64,000 nt of DNA from Rhizobium ruizarguesonis (GCF_012349115.1 NZ_PQIG01000082.1:1-64000), one strand, 5' to 3'; counted from the first letter of the stretch, positions 18,816 through 28,576 are shown. Notes: a model not told the origin generated them from the sequence alone. Program-made: numbers and translations.

Positions 18816-19955
18816 ATGCGAAAGTTGGCGCCGCTCGTCCTTGTCGCAGTTCTCACCGCATGCGCTCGGCCTTCGGATGGCCCAACCGCCGGTGGTTTCT
18901 ACAACGCCACCGCCCCTCAGACTAACGAGCGGATTCCGGTCGTCAGGCTCTCGGAAGCGCCGATGAGGCCGGTTACGGTCACTCCGCTTGCCTATGCGGC
19001 CACCGATCCCGGGCTCAGCCTCATGCGCTCGAGCGGATTTGCCGATACGAGGCTGCGGCGCGGCGATGTGATCGAGGTGACGATCCTCGACACCGGCGAA
19101 GAAGGCCTTTTCTCCTCGACCCAGAGCAAGACCCTCAACCTCGGTCGCTTCACCGTCGATTCCACGGGCAACGTGACCCTTCCCTTCGTCGGCAAGCAGC
19201 GGGTTGTGGACTCCTCGACCGAGGCGCTGCAGACGCGCATCGTCACCGGCTTGAAGGGGTCGGCGGTCAATCCGCAGGCTGTCGTCACCGTGGTCGACAG
19301 GCCCTCCAGCGGTATCACCGTCAATGGCGACGTACGTTCCGCCGGTCGCTTCCCGCTCACCGCACGCAAGGAGCGTGTGCTTGATGCGGTAGCACTCGCC
19401 GGCGGCGCATCCTCTGCCCCCGGCTCGGCGACCGTCACGCTGATGCGCGGCAAGCAGCGTGCGACCGTGCCGCTTCAGCGCGTCATCGATGACAACAAGC
19501 AGAATGTCTACCTGCTGCCCGACGACCAGATCTATATCGACAAGGATGCACCGACCTTCACCGCTTTCGGCGCCTTCAAGAGTGTCGGCGAGTTCGAATT
19601 CGAGCCGGGCAGGCTGACGCTTGCCCAGGCGCTCGGGCGAGCCGGAGGCCTGCTCGACGATCGTGCCGATGCGCGCAATTTCTATGTGCTGCGCAACCAG
19701 CCGGTCTATACGCAGGTTGCGGCCGCAAATGCCAAGACCCCCGTACCGGCTGTGGTGAGCACCAAGCCGGTGATCTACCGCGTCAATCTGAAGGACGTTT
19801 CCAATCTCGCGCTGATGCAGCGGTTCCAGATGATGGATGGGGATATCATCTACGCCAGCAACGCCAGCCTGGTGGATTTTGCCAAGCTCTTCAACGTGTA
19901 CCAGAAAAGCGTGCCGACGGCCGCAGCACCGATCCCGGGGTCGAGCGGCAATTAA
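18816..19955 (+). CDS. Outer-membrane polysaccharide export lipoprotein (Wza/KpsD-like)
   Basis: The 379-residue protein carries a lipoprotein signal (hydrophobic LVLVAVLTAC, lipobox LTAC with Cys soon after). A polysaccharide-export domain follows (RRGDVIEVTILDTGEE through PFVGKQRVV), then soluble-ligand-binding beta-grasp repeats (VNGDVRSAGRFPL, FGAFKSVGEFEFEPGRLTL). Such proteins form the exit channel for capsule or exopolysaccharide. ATG 18816 follows AAAAGGAT. No synthesis genes are adjacent. Its stop overlaps the convergent ppkA stop by four bases. Confidence 0.88.
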   Translation: MRKLAPLVLVAVLTACARPSDGPTAGGFYNATAPQTNERIPVVRLSEAPMRPVTVTPLAYAATDPGLSLMRSSGFADTRLRRGDVIEVTILDTGEEGLFSSTQSKTLNLGRFTVDSTGNVTLPFVGKQRVVDSSTEALQTRIVTGLKGSAVNPQAVVTVVDRPSSGITVNGDVRSAGRFPLTARKERVLDAVALAGGASSAPGSATVTLMRGKQRATVPLQRVIDDNKQNVYLLPDDQIYIDKDAPTFTAFGAFKSVGEFEFEPGRLTLAQALGRAGGLLDDRADARNFYVLRNQPVYTQVAAANAKTPVPAVVSTKPVIYRVNLKDVSNLALMQRFQMMDGDIIYASNASLVDFAKLFNVYQKSVPTAAAPIPGSSGN

Positions 19956-20866
19956 GCATCGACAGCAGAAGATTTTGCGGAGCCGCCGAGCAGATGCAAG
20001 GCGGCTCTTGCATTTTCGGGCCTGTCCCGCGGGGCCTGTTGGGACAGGCGGTTCGCCAGTACCTTCAGGGCTTCGGATCCATCGCTCTCCTCGTCGCAAT
20101 GGCTAAGCAGCAAGGACAGAAGACACCCGGCTGCGTAGAGATCGGATCGTTCGTCGAGCGGTTGACCGGCCATCTGTTCAGGAGATGCGAAATCCGGCTG
20201 GCCGGCAAAGGCAAGATCGAATTGACCGTGCCGGCATCCGCGCTCAAGCGCGATGCCGAAATCGGCGATCTTCAAGCGGGAGAGGTCGCCGTCGGCGAGA
20301 AGGTTGGACGGCGACAGGTCACAATGCACGAAACCGCCGGCATGGATGGCCTCCAGGCCTGAAAGCACCGAGGTCATCACTAAAGTGATCTCGCCGAGGG
20401 ATAATGGCCGTTCGTGCAAAAGCCTCGCTAGGCGGCTGCCGATCCATTCCATGACCAGGGCAGGACGCCCATCGGCAAGGCGCAGAACGGTCTGGGTCGC
20501 GACAATGCGGGGATGGCGGAGCCCCATGCCGATTTCCGCCTCGCGCAGCATCAGTTTCCTGAGCACGGGATCGTCGGTCTGGTCAGGCCGCGGCAGCTTG
20601 ATGGCATGAAACGTTCCAAGATCGCGATGGCGGGCGCGAAAGACCTGGGTGGCCGCGCCGTCATGGATCAGCGCCTCGAGCATGAAGCTGTTGGCGACGA
20701 TCTCGCAATCCGCGTCGCGGAGCCGGGCCTCGCCTCGATCGAGCGCGTCCCGGACGCGGTCTACCAGGATTTGCCGGGTCTCGGGTGAACCGTGATTCAA
20801 CGCCTGCCAGAGATGCGAAAAACGTCGGGCGATCTCTTCGAAATCCGCAGGATGATCATCTGTCAT
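19952..20866 (-). CDS. ppkA: T6SS serine/threonine protein kinase PpkA (ImpN)
   Basis: This 304-residue kinase is last in the tssA-ppkA operon. It has the ATP lysine K90 (FHAIKLP), catalytic loop HCDLSPSNLL with D183 and N188, DFG at D202 and the SPEQ segment. The usual HRDLKP lysine is replaced by serine and the glycine-rich loop is weak. There is no transmembrane or sensor domain, unlike the larger Pseudomonas PpkA. In Agrobacterium the orthologue phosphorylates TssL and permits Fha binding. The start overlaps the TagF-PppA stop by 11 nt. Confidence 0.88.
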   Translation of the reverse strand: MTDDHPADFEEIARRFSHLWQALNHGSPETRQILVDRVRDALDRGEARLRDADCEIVANSFMLEALIHDGAATQVFRARHRDLGTFHAIKLPRPDQTDDPVLRKLMLREAEIGMGLRHPRIVATQTVLRLADGRPALVMEWIGSRLARLLHERPLSLGEITLVMTSVLSGLEAIHAGGFVHCDLSPSNLLADGDLSRLKIADFGIALERGCRHGQFDLAFAGQPDFASPEQMAGQPLDERSDLYAAGCLLSLLLSHCDEESDGSEALKVLANRLSQQAPRDRPENARAALHLLGGSAKSSAVDA

Positions 20867-22229
20867 CGGTCTTCACATCGATCACGACCGCGCTGAGGTT
20901 TTCGCGGCAATTGGCAATCAGCCCCTCCTGGACGAGGATATCGGCCGCGTTTTCGATTTTTGCGGAAAGGAGGATTTCGGCGATGCTCCGCTCGGGGACG
21001 GCGCTCGGCAGCGGCGCGCTGCAGAGCAGCAGCCTGTCGCCGGCCTGCAATCCGCCGGAACGGACTTCGGGGATGAGATGTCCGCGCATGCCGATGGCGC
21101 GCGAAAGCGTGCGCCGCAGGCCGATCTCCACATGGTCGCGCGTGAGGCAGCGCATCATGCCGTCCCGCAGAAGATAGCAGCGGGCGTCACCGACCCAGAG
21201 CAGAGCGCAGCTCTCATCAAGCGTGGCCAGCACGACAATGCTCGCGACCGACGGCTCGCGATCTGAGGAGAGATAGGCCGACTGAAGCAGGCCGTGGGCT
21301 CGGCCGAGCTTGCCTTTGATGTCCTGCACCAGAGCTTCGATCGACTGCTGGTCGCCGGTCTCAGCCAGCATGTGAACGGCGATCTTGCCGACTTCGGCAG
21401 CTGCGTTGCCTTCGCCGACACCATCGGCGACGGCAAAGAGCGAGGGCGTTTCCGAAACGAGCAGCGCATCGGCGTTGACGCTCAGCCGTGTGCCGGGATG
21501 CGTGGCATGGCTGTGGCGGATCACCAGAGGATGATGCGGTTCGACGACAACAGGGCGCGGCGTCTCGGCCGTTTCGGGTTGCGGCCGTGCCGAAGCCGCA
21601 GGGGAATTGTCGTGCAGCAGCTTCGGAAAATCCTCAGGGTCCGGGGCGCCGCCGACACGAAACCCCTTGGCTCGTCGATCCTCGGGGCTGATCCGCCACC
21701 AGAGCGTGCCGCGGCCGGAAGCATTGTCCTGGAGCGTCTCGTTTTCCGCCAGGTCGGCCGGGCGCAGGGTCCGCAGCCGCTTCAGGCTCGCGGTGAAATG
21801 ATTGATGTCGAAATCCCGCTTGGCCGAGCTTTCGCCGATCGCTTCGGCAGCCGTGAACCAGGTGTCGTCGAGGTAGAGCTGACGCGGATGCTCGGCAAAG
21901 CCGTGAAGCTGGGCGGCGATAACGAGCGGAAAACTGCGCCCGACGCGGTCGAGGCTCGGAAGTAGAACGCCGGCTATGGTGGCCGATCCCCAAAGACCGC
22001 GTTCGACGATAAAACGCCATGCCGGCATCATGCGAAATCGGCGTTCCCAATCCCCGCCGAGTTCCCGCTGCGCCGCTTGCAGCCCCGACTGCAGCCAGGC
22101 GTCGAGCGACGCCTGCAGGGTGCGGCCCAGTCCCATCGAAACGAAATCGCCGTGGCTCGGCAACTTGCCGAAGAAGCCGATCCTGTCGGCTTCGGTCGGG
22201 CTTCGGTCCAGGGTGGCGCGCTCGTTCAT
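20856..22229 (-). CDS. tagF-pppA: TagF-PppA fusion (ImpM): T6SS post-translational repressor with PP2C-like domain
   Basis: The 457-residue protein joins two regulators. Residues about 15-205 are TagF (GFFGKLPSHGDFV, then WWR). Residues about 235-457 are a PP2C-type phosphatase domain. Some phosphatase motifs are present (D254, ADG at 268-270, GDAR at 347-350). The late CSDG motif is CSAPL (403-407) and the final DN is EN (443-444), so metal binding may be weakened. The start is ATG 22229, just after the tssM stop. TagF represses T6SS by acting on Fha in Agrobacterium; PppA normally reverses PpkA phosphorylation. Confidence 0.88.
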   Translation of the reverse strand: MNERATLDRSPTEADRIGFFGKLPSHGDFVSMGLGRTLQASLDAWLQSGLQAAQRELGGDWERRFRMMPAWRFIVERGLWGSATIAGVLLPSLDRVGRSFPLVIAAQLHGFAEHPRQLYLDDTWFTAAEAIGESSAKRDFDINHFTASLKRLRTLRPADLAENETLQDNASGRGTLWWRISPEDRRAKGFRVGGAPDPEDFPKLLHDNSPAASARPQPETAETPRPVVVEPHHPLVIRHSHATHPGTRLSVNADALLVSETPSLFAVADGVGEGNAAAEVGKIAVHMLAETGDQQSIEALVQDIKGKLGRAHGLLQSAYLSSDREPSVASIVVLATLDESCALLWVGDARCYLLRDGMMRCLTRDHVEIGLRRTLSRAIGMRGHLIPEVRSGGLQAGDRLLLCSAPLPSAVPERSIAEILLSAKIENAADILVQEGLIANCRENLSAVVIDVKTDDR

Positions 22230-22239
22230 ATCAGACCGG

Positions 22240-25200
22240 TCAGAATTGTGCCGGACATGAGAAGGCGCCGAGCGCCTCCAGCCGGAATGGATTGAGTACC
22301 GAACCGAACTGCACGTCGAACTCCGCCGCCTGGCCGTTCTGCTGGAACTTTGCCCGGAAGAGGTCGTCGCCCTGTATGGCGAGATCGGCATCGTCGAAGA
22401 GCCGGAAGGGCGACCAGTCGCCGTTCTCCGTCAGGGCCTGCTGCCAGCCGCCCGGCTGGAAGGCGAGGCGCGAAACGCTGCTGGCGTCCGTCGACGGCCA
22501 GGTGATCGATTTCGATTGGATGGGCCCGTGGAAATAGACCACGCGTTCGCCCTCGATCTCCAGCATCACGGCGCTGGCCGCCTCGGTCAGCGATACCGGC
22601 TTGACGTTGATTGAAATCGACGGGTTCTCGCTGCCGGCCGGGAAGAAGGCGCGGTTGATCTTGTCGGCATTCTCGAACTGGGCAATCGCCGCACTCGGGA
22701 TGCTCGCTGCGCCGAACGTGCCCTTCCAGCCCCATGGCGAGGCGCTGGTGTCGACGAAGGCTTCGAGCTTTTCCTTGAAGAAGGTCTTGAACAGCCCCTC
22801 CGGTCCGAAAAGCCTGATGAAATCGCTCATCGCCACGTCGCGCGGAGATTTCCGGTCGAAGGGATAACGACCGGCGACGACATTCGAGCAGAAGCCCGCG
22901 CCTTCGGCGGCCCAGGCGCCGCTGATGCGCGAACGGGCGGATTTGACCGCCAGCGATCCGACATCCGCAGCCAGCCCCGCCATCCAGGTATCGACAGGCG
23001 CCGGCAGCTTGCGGGCCTGCTGCAGCAGGTCCTGGTTGGCGTCGGTGAGCTGGCTGTCGACGTCGAAGACTTTCGCAACTTCGGCGGTCGACGTCGTGGC
23101 GCGCGAAAGCTGCTCCTGGACCCTCTGCAGGATCGGTTCGAGCTGCCCGATCTCCGATCGCGGCGCATCCTTCGGCTCGTCGGCAGGCGACGATTGGCCG
23201 GCCGGCGCCTTCAGCGCTTCGCGCAGACGGCCGAAGGGATCGGGCGCATTCGCCGCACTCGCAAGCGCCGTGGTCGAGGCGGGAAGGTTGTCGCCAGCGG
23301 CCGAGGCGATTTCCGCCCCGGGCGTGCGCAGATCGGTGGCAGCAACGATCGATTTGGTGATCGTCTCGACCGGACCGGGCTCGCTCCCCAGGACGCGGGT
23401 GGTTTCCGCCGCATCGCTAATCGTCTGGGAAGGCTTCACCCTGATATCGGTGAGGATCGTCGACCAGCGCTGCTCGAAAGCGTCGAAGTAGAGCTGCAGC
23501 GTCGCCTGGGCGATCGTGTCGACCGTGACGCCGGCGGGATTGGGATCGCCGCGGACCCATTGCTCGTCGAGCGCGTCGCGCGCGGCGTCGGTGATCCCGG
23601 GCAGAACGGCGGTGCGATAGCCGGTCGCGGAGAAGAGGCCGGGAATGCCTTCGTTGAGCGGCGCCTTCGATTTCCGCTCGAAAGCCTGTTCGCCAAGCGG
23701 ACCCAGCGCGCCTGCCGGGCTCCAGGCGGCAAGCGCGCGGGACGCGCGATATTCCGCCAGGATGTCATAGGCGCGGTTGGCGATGTTCTGCGAGTGGATG
23801 ACCGCGCGCGTCTTGGCGATCAGCGCCTTGTCGAGCTCGATCGGTGGCAGCGCGCCGCGCGCCATGACATCGGCATGGTCAATCAGCGCCTGCCGGGCCG
23901 CGGCCCTGCCTTCGTCTGGATAGAGTCTCGTGAACATCTCTTCTGCTTCCAGCGCGGCAAAGTCCGCATTCACCGGGCCGAGGCCGCCGAGCATGCCGTA
24001 GAGCTTCAACGCGTCGAAGGTTCGGGTGACGTCGGTGGTCTCGGTCATGTCCTTCTGGAGCTGCACCAGCATGCGCGGCGTGTTCAGCGCCCGCTGATAG
24101 GCCTCGCGCTGCCGGCTGGCGACCTTGCCTTCCTGGTCGAGGCCGAGGCTTATCGGCCAGATGCGGGTCTTCGAGAAGTCGGTGGTGACGGCGGCGAGAT
24201 TGTCGAGCGCTGGCAGGATGCGCAGGAAATCCGCATCCGAAACGTCGCGAACCGGCACGCCGCGCACCAGTTGTTCGTAGGCGTCGATGCGTCTTTCCGC
24301 GCCGGCCAGCGCCGTTGTGTTCTGGATGTAGGTGGCCGTCCAGCTCGTCAGCACCACGGCAAGCAGCAGGACCGCGCTCGCATAGGCCGCGCGGCGGAAG
24401 AGCAGCTGCCGCCCCGAAAGCCGCTTGTCGCGGGCGACCAGCGAGGCCTCGCCGAAGATCACCTCCTTGAAGAGGCGCGAGAGGAAATAGCTGCGCCGCA
24501 TGCGGGGGACGGTGACCGTCTCCTCCCGCTGGGTGCTGGAGGCGAAATAAATGCCGCGCAGCAGCGGCGCCTCCACCAGCTTCGAACCCGAGCAAAGCTC
24601 GGTGACGACCTCGTGCAGACGCTCCTTCAAAGAGTTGAGCTCGGCCGGGAAACGGAAGATGCGGCCGCGCAATTCGGGATTGGGCTCCTGCTGCAGGCGT
24701 TCGATCAGCATGGTATCGACGCGTTGCTGCAGCAGGGTGAATTCCTCGATGAAGCGTTCCGGCAAATTTGCCGCCTTGTAGCTCTCGTCGAGGCCGAACG
24801 TCGTGCCCCAGACCTGTTCGCGGTCGCTTTTGTTGAAGCCGTCGAAAAACTCCACGAAGCCGGTCAGCAGATCGGTCTTGGTCAGCAGCAGATAGACCGG
24901 CACACGCGCATGCAGGAGTTCATCGAGTTCGGAAAGCCGCTGGCGGATCGCCCGGATTTCCTCGCGCTGCGCCTCCGGATCCCGCGTCAGCAGATCGCCG
25001 ATCGACAGCGTCACCAGCGCGCCGTTGATCGGCTGGGAACGCCGGTACTTGCGCAGCAGGCCGAGGAATCCCTCCCAGCCGGCCTTGGCGGTGCCGTTCA
25101 GATCGTCCTGCGTCGTGTAGCGGCCGGCCGTATCGATGAGGATGGCCTCGTCGGTGAACCACCAGTTGCAGTTGCGCGTACCGCCGATCCCCTGCACCGA

Positions 25201-25707
25201 ATTGCTGCCGAGCGCATCGCCGAGCGGGAATTTGAGGCCGGAATTGGTGAGCGCCGTCGTCTTGCCGGAACCCGGCGCGCCGAAGATGACGTACCACGGC
25301 AGCTCGTAGATATAGCCGAAGCGCTTCTTGGTGATGCGGCGGAGCAGCTGCAGCGCTTCCTTGAGCCGACCGTGGATCTCGCCGACCTCGGCCTGCTGGC
25401 TGGCCGCGGCTTCGGCCTCCGCGTCCCGCTCGATACCATCGACGAGCTGCTTGTCGCGGCGGCGGTCGCGGATGGTCGTGAAGACGAGATAGGCGAGCCA
25501 GACTGCGAGGATGATGCCGATCAGCGTCAGCCGCGCGCTGGCGCTCGCCAGCGGCTTGAAGTCGCCATAGGCGGCGAGATAGCCGTAGAACCAGATGACG
25601 ACACAGATTGCCGCCACCCAGATGATCGAGATGAAGCGGCGGCCGATGAGGCCGGCATAGGCCTCCACATAGGAGCGGAGCGTATAGAAATAACTGAGCG
25701 GGTTCAT
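22240..25707 (-). CDS. tssM: T6SS membrane complex protein TssM (IcmF/ImpL)
   Basis: TssM spans the inner membrane and periplasm and links the baseplate to the envelope. The 1155-residue protein has two N-terminal transmembrane helices (about 26-45 and 60-78), Walker A GAPGSGKT at 143-150, a Walker B-like ILIDTAGRY near 189-197, and a third transmembrane helix near 425-445. A long periplasmic part ends in the IcmF C-terminal and DUF1215-like beta domain. Its ATG overlaps the tssL stop (ATGA). Length and order are normal for the family. Confidence 0.96.
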   Translation of the reverse strand: MNPLSYFYTLRSYVEAYAGLIGRRFISIIWVAAICVVIWFYGYLAAYGDFKPLASASARLTLIGIILAVWLAYLVFTTIRDRRRDKQLVDGIERDAEAEAAASQQAEVGEIHGRLKEALQLLRRITKKRFGYIYELPWYVIFGAPGSGKTTALTNSGLKFPLGDALGSNSVQGIGGTRNCNWWFTDEAILIDTAGRYTTQDDLNGTAKAGWEGFLGLLRKYRRSQPINGALVTLSIGDLLTRDPEAQREEIRAIRQRLSELDELLHARVPVYLLLTKTDLLTGFVEFFDGFNKSDREQVWGTTFGLDESYKAANLPERFIEEFTLLQQRVDTMLIERLQQEPNPELRGRIFRFPAELNSLKERLHEVVTELCSGSKLVEAPLLRGIYFASSTQREETVTVPRMRRSYFLSRLFKEVIFGEASLVARDKRLSGRQLLFRRAAYASAVLLLAVVLTSWTATYIQNTTALAGAERRIDAYEQLVRGVPVRDVSDADFLRILPALDNLAAVTTDFSKTRIWPISLGLDQEGKVASRQREAYQRALNTPRMLVQLQKDMTETTDVTRTFDALKLYGMLGGLGPVNADFAALEAEEMFTRLYPDEGRAAARQALIDHADVMARGALPPIELDKALIAKTRAVIHSQNIANRAYDILAEYRASRALAAWSPAGALGPLGEQAFERKSKAPLNEGIPGLFSATGYRTAVLPGITDAARDALDEQWVRGDPNPAGVTVDTIAQATLQLYFDAFEQRWSTILTDIRVKPSQTISDAAETTRVLGSEPGPVETITKSIVAATDLRTPGAEIASAAGDNLPASTTALASAANAPDPFGRLREALKAPAGQSSPADEPKDAPRSEIGQLEPILQRVQEQLSRATTSTAEVAKVFDVDSQLTDANQDLLQQARKLPAPVDTWMAGLAADVGSLAVKSARSRISGAWAAEGAGFCSNVVAGRYPFDRKSPRDVAMSDFIRLFGPEGLFKTFFKEKLEAFVDTSASPWGWKGTFGAASIPSAAIAQFENADKINRAFFPAGSENPSISINVKPVSLTEAASAVMLEIEGERVVYFHGPIQSKSITWPSTDASSVSRLAFQPGGWQQALTENGDWSPFRLFDDADLAIQGDDLFRAKFQQNGQAAEFDVQFGSVLNPFRLEALGAFSCPAQF

Positions 25708-27239
25708 CGCGAACCACCTCCTGCGGCGGGCGCCGTCGGTTCATCCGGCATTTCGGCCTGACGCGGCGTCGTCAAACCCGCATCGTTCAGCCGCTCGCTC
25801 GGATCGGTCAGGACCAGGATCTCGGTGCGGCGGTTCATCTCCCGGCCCTCCGGCGTATCGTTGGCGGTGATCGGGTCGGTGTCGGCACGCCCCTCGGTAA
25901 GGATCGCACCCGGCCCGGTGAATGAACTGAGTATTTCGCCGACCGCCTTGGCGCGGGCTTCGGAAAGATGCCAGTTGGAGGGGAACTGCACAGTGCGGAT
26001 CGGCACATTGTCGGTATAACCCACCACCACGGCGCGGAAGTTCTCCGCGGCCAACGCACCGCCGATCCGCTGGAGGAGATCGTGGAATTTCTGGCTGACC
26101 TCCGCGCTGCCGGTGGCAAACAGGCCGGAATTGCTGATCCGCACCAGCAGCCTGCCATTCGAATCCGAGAGTGTGACGAGCTTCTTCTCGACCTCCGGCT
26201 GGAGGAAGGCGAGCAGATTGTCGAGCCGGCTCGGTGGTTTCACTTGCTGCGGCGGTGGGGGCGGTGGGGGCGTTTCGGCGACGACAACAGGCGGCGGCTG
26301 CCGGGGAGGCTCCGGAACCTTGACCAGTACGCTCGGCATATCGCGCGGCGGCAGCCTGGCAAGCCGCTCGAACGTTCCGTCGGAGGCGCGATTGAGCGAA
26401 AGCGTGAAGAAGAGGTAGCCGAGCGCCAGGATCAGCGTCAGAAGGGAAAGAAGCGTCCAGATCGCGGCCGCGGTGCGCAACGGCTGATGCCGGGCCGAAA
26501 CGCCCTTCCAGTGGGGAGAAAGCTCTCGTTCGAAGACGCCGTACTGGCCAAGCAGCGTTTTGTAAAGGCCGTCGCGGATGCGGCCGAGCTCCAGCCCGCC
26601 ACGCGGTGAAACGCGGGTGCGGCCCTCGAAGGCAAGCGACAGGCAGAGATAGATGAGGAGAAGCAGGTCCTTGTTGGCGCCGGGGCTCTGGTGGAAATGG
26701 TCGAGCAGGTCGAACACCCGTTCGCCGCCGGTCACGTCCATATGGAAGGTGGAGACGAGACCCGAACGGGCCCAGCCGGCACGAACGCCCCAGGCCTTGC
26801 TGAGCACGACATCGTCGACCGTCGCGCAGACGACGTAATGGGCGGCACGTGCGCGTTCGGGGCTGATGCGGGCGCTCGCCAGATCGCGTTCGTAGCGGCC
26901 GACGGCCTCGATCGCCACCTGGCGCAGTTCGTCGATATCAGGCTGTTCTTCCGTGTAGCGCAGGCCATGAGCAAGGTTGAGGAGGGGTGCGGCCGAGCGC
27001 ACCAGGGTCGGCACGTCTTCGGCTCCGAAGCGAAAATCCCGGACGAGCGTTTCGACGGACACTGCGCCCTTCGGACGCGATCCCGCCGGCGTCTTTCCGC
27101 CCTCGCTTTCGGGAAAGTCGAGGACGTCATCCAGCATCTCCGCCATCTTGCGGGCGGATTGCTTTTTCCGAGTGCCGTCCTCGGTGAGTTCGACGATGGT
27201 CGGCAGGTTCTGCCAGGTGGAGGCGGGTTCGGTCTTCAT
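25704..27239 (-). CDS. tssL: T6SS membrane complex protein TssL with OmpA-like C-terminus (ImpK)
   Basis: The 511-residue protein has a cytoplasmic DotU domain (about 65-250) and one transmembrane helix (about 258-281). A proline-rich periplasmic linker follows, then an OmpA/MotB peptidoglycan-binding domain (NVPIRTVQFPSNWHLSEARA). The C-terminal anchor can hold the complex to the wall. Residue 14 is threonine (LPTIVEL), the position phosphorylated by PpkA in Agrobacterium tumefaciens TssL. The start overlaps the tssK stop by 4 nt. Confidence 0.95.
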   Translation of the reverse strand: MKTEPASTWQNLPTIVELTEDGTRKKQSARKMAEMLDDVLDFPESEGGKTPAGSRPKGAVSVETLVRDFRFGAEDVPTLVRSAAPLLNLAHGLRYTEEQPDIDELRQVAIEAVGRYERDLASARISPERARAAHYVVCATVDDVVLSKAWGVRAGWARSGLVSTFHMDVTGGERVFDLLDHFHQSPGANKDLLLLIYLCLSLAFEGRTRVSPRGGLELGRIRDGLYKTLLGQYGVFERELSPHWKGVSARHQPLRTAAAIWTLLSLLTLILALGYLFFTLSLNRASDGTFERLARLPPRDMPSVLVKVPEPPRQPPPVVVAETPPPPPPPQQVKPPSRLDNLLAFLQPEVEKKLVTLSDSNGRLLVRISNSGLFATGSAEVSQKFHDLLQRIGGALAAENFRAVVVGYTDNVPIRTVQFPSNWHLSEARAKAVGEILSSFTGPGAILTEGRADTDPITANDTPEGREMNRRTEILVLTDPSERLNDAGLTTPRQAEMPDEPTAPAAGGGSR

Positions 27240-28576
27240 TCTCTAAGGGCCCACAGTTCTATTTCGAGCCCGGGAAAATCGCCGGCGAGGTGCACGGCGA
27301 TGGCGCCCGAAGTGTCGAGTTGTTTCCAAAGCGGGTTCTTGGTGTCGAGTTCGAAGTAGATGGTGCCGGAGCGATAGGGGAGCTGGCGTGGCAGCACCGG
27401 CAGCGGCCGGACGGGGATGCCCGGCAGCGCGACGTTGACGAGGTCGGCGATGCGCTCAACCGGGCCGATCTTGATCTGCGCCGGCAGCTTGCGGCGCACG
27501 TCTTCGGCCGGCATCTCGGCCCGGACCGCCAGCACGAAGCCGGCATCTCTCAGCAGCGAACGGTCGTTGATCGTGCCGATCCTGACGCCATGCCGGCGTT
27601 CGGCGAGCTCGATCGCCACGGCTGCCTGTTCGAGCACGGATGACAGCGAGGCGCGCAGATCGTCGAAGACGGCCGCGAACGTCGCCTTGAGGTCGTCGTG
27701 GCGGTAAGGCGGGAAGTCGCTGGCACGTTTGCGATCGGTCGTGAAGGTGGCGAGCTCGCCGGCAAGCTGGATGCAGATCTCGTAAAAGGTGATGGGGTGG
27801 AGCCGCGTCGCGTTCGCCGAAATGTGTTTCAGCATCGGATCCGCGCGGTTGAGCATCTGTAAGAGCAGGTAGTCGCCGACTTCTGCCGTTCCTCGAATGG
27901 TGGGATCACCGATCCGTTCGGCGATCGCCTCCGCACGGTGGCGCACGATGCCGAGCAGCTCGGTGATCAGCTCGCCGAGCCGTGCAGCAGCCGTACAGTT
28001 GAGGCTCGGCACGATATAATCCGGATCGAGGATCACGGCCCTGTCGGAACGCACCTCGATGATGCGGGCAAGTCCGATGAGCTCGTAGCCGGCGAGTTCA
28101 TCGCCGGTCCTGAGATAACGCAGGCTGAGACGGCCGACATCGATCGGCGCCATGAAATCGGTCTCGACATTGGCATCCGGCGCTTCATAGGGCGAAGCGA
28201 TGAGCCGGACGCTATTGCGCGAAGCACCGCCGTTCAGCGCCACATCGGCCTTGCCCGGCTGACGGGAGGGAAGTGCGAGATAGACGACCGCATTCTTGGT
28301 GTTCTCGTCGAGATCGAGCGGTGGCGGCAGGTCGGTATCAACAGGGGCTTCGAACGGCGTTCCGTCCGGCAATACGCCGCGCAGGTTCGACAGCGCGAAT
28401 TGGCCGATCGCCAGTGCGCCGCGGTCGATGCCGATCTCCGCCACCCCCCAGGGATAGGGCGACAGGCCGTGCGTCGCCGTGCGCACGAGCCGCTCGGTCC
28501 AGCGGTCCGCCTGCTGAAAATGCTGCACGCGAAGGAACATGCCTTCGCTCCAGGCCACCCGGTTTTCATTCCTCAT
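27236..28576 (-). CDS. tssK: T6SS baseplate protein TssK (ImpJ)
   Basis: TssK links the baseplate wedges to TssL/TssM. The 446-residue protein starts with the family pattern VAWSEGMFLRVQHFQQADRW and continues with the beta-rich shoulder domain and a helical middle (LLLQMLNRADPML). The C-terminal head domain includes YFELDTKNPLWKQLDTSGAIA. It overlaps the fha stop by 11 nt. Confidence 0.95.
   Translation of the reverse strand: MRNENRVAWSEGMFLRVQHFQQADRWTERLVRTATHGLSPYPWGVAEIGIDRGALAIGQFALSNLRGVLPDGTPFEAPVDTDLPPPLDLDENTKNAVVYLALPSRQPGKADVALNGGASRNSVRLIASPYEAPDANVETDFMAPIDVGRLSLRYLRTGDELAGYELIGLARIIEVRSDRAVILDPDYIVPSLNCTAAARLGELITELLGIVRHRAEAIAERIGDPTIRGTAEVGDYLLLQMLNRADPMLKHISANATRLHPITFYEICIQLAGELATFTTDRKRASDFPPYRHDDLKATFAAVFDDLRASLSSVLEQAAVAIELAERRHGVRIGTINDRSLLRDAGFVLAVRAEMPAEDVRRKLPAQIKIGPVERIADLVNVALPGIPVRPLPVLPRQLPYRSGTIYFELDTKNPLWKQLDTSGAIAVHLAGDFPGLEIELWALRE

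Noticed and set aside
23194..25761. An 855-codon plus-strand open frame opposite tssM
   Set aside because: It is the mirror of a high-GC coding strand. The minus-strand frame is clearly tssM, and the plus-strand product has Arg/Glu/Asp-rich shadow composition with no domains.
26240..26300. G-rich repetitive run that looks like a simple repeat
   Set aside because: It encodes the polyproline linker of TssL on the minus strand.
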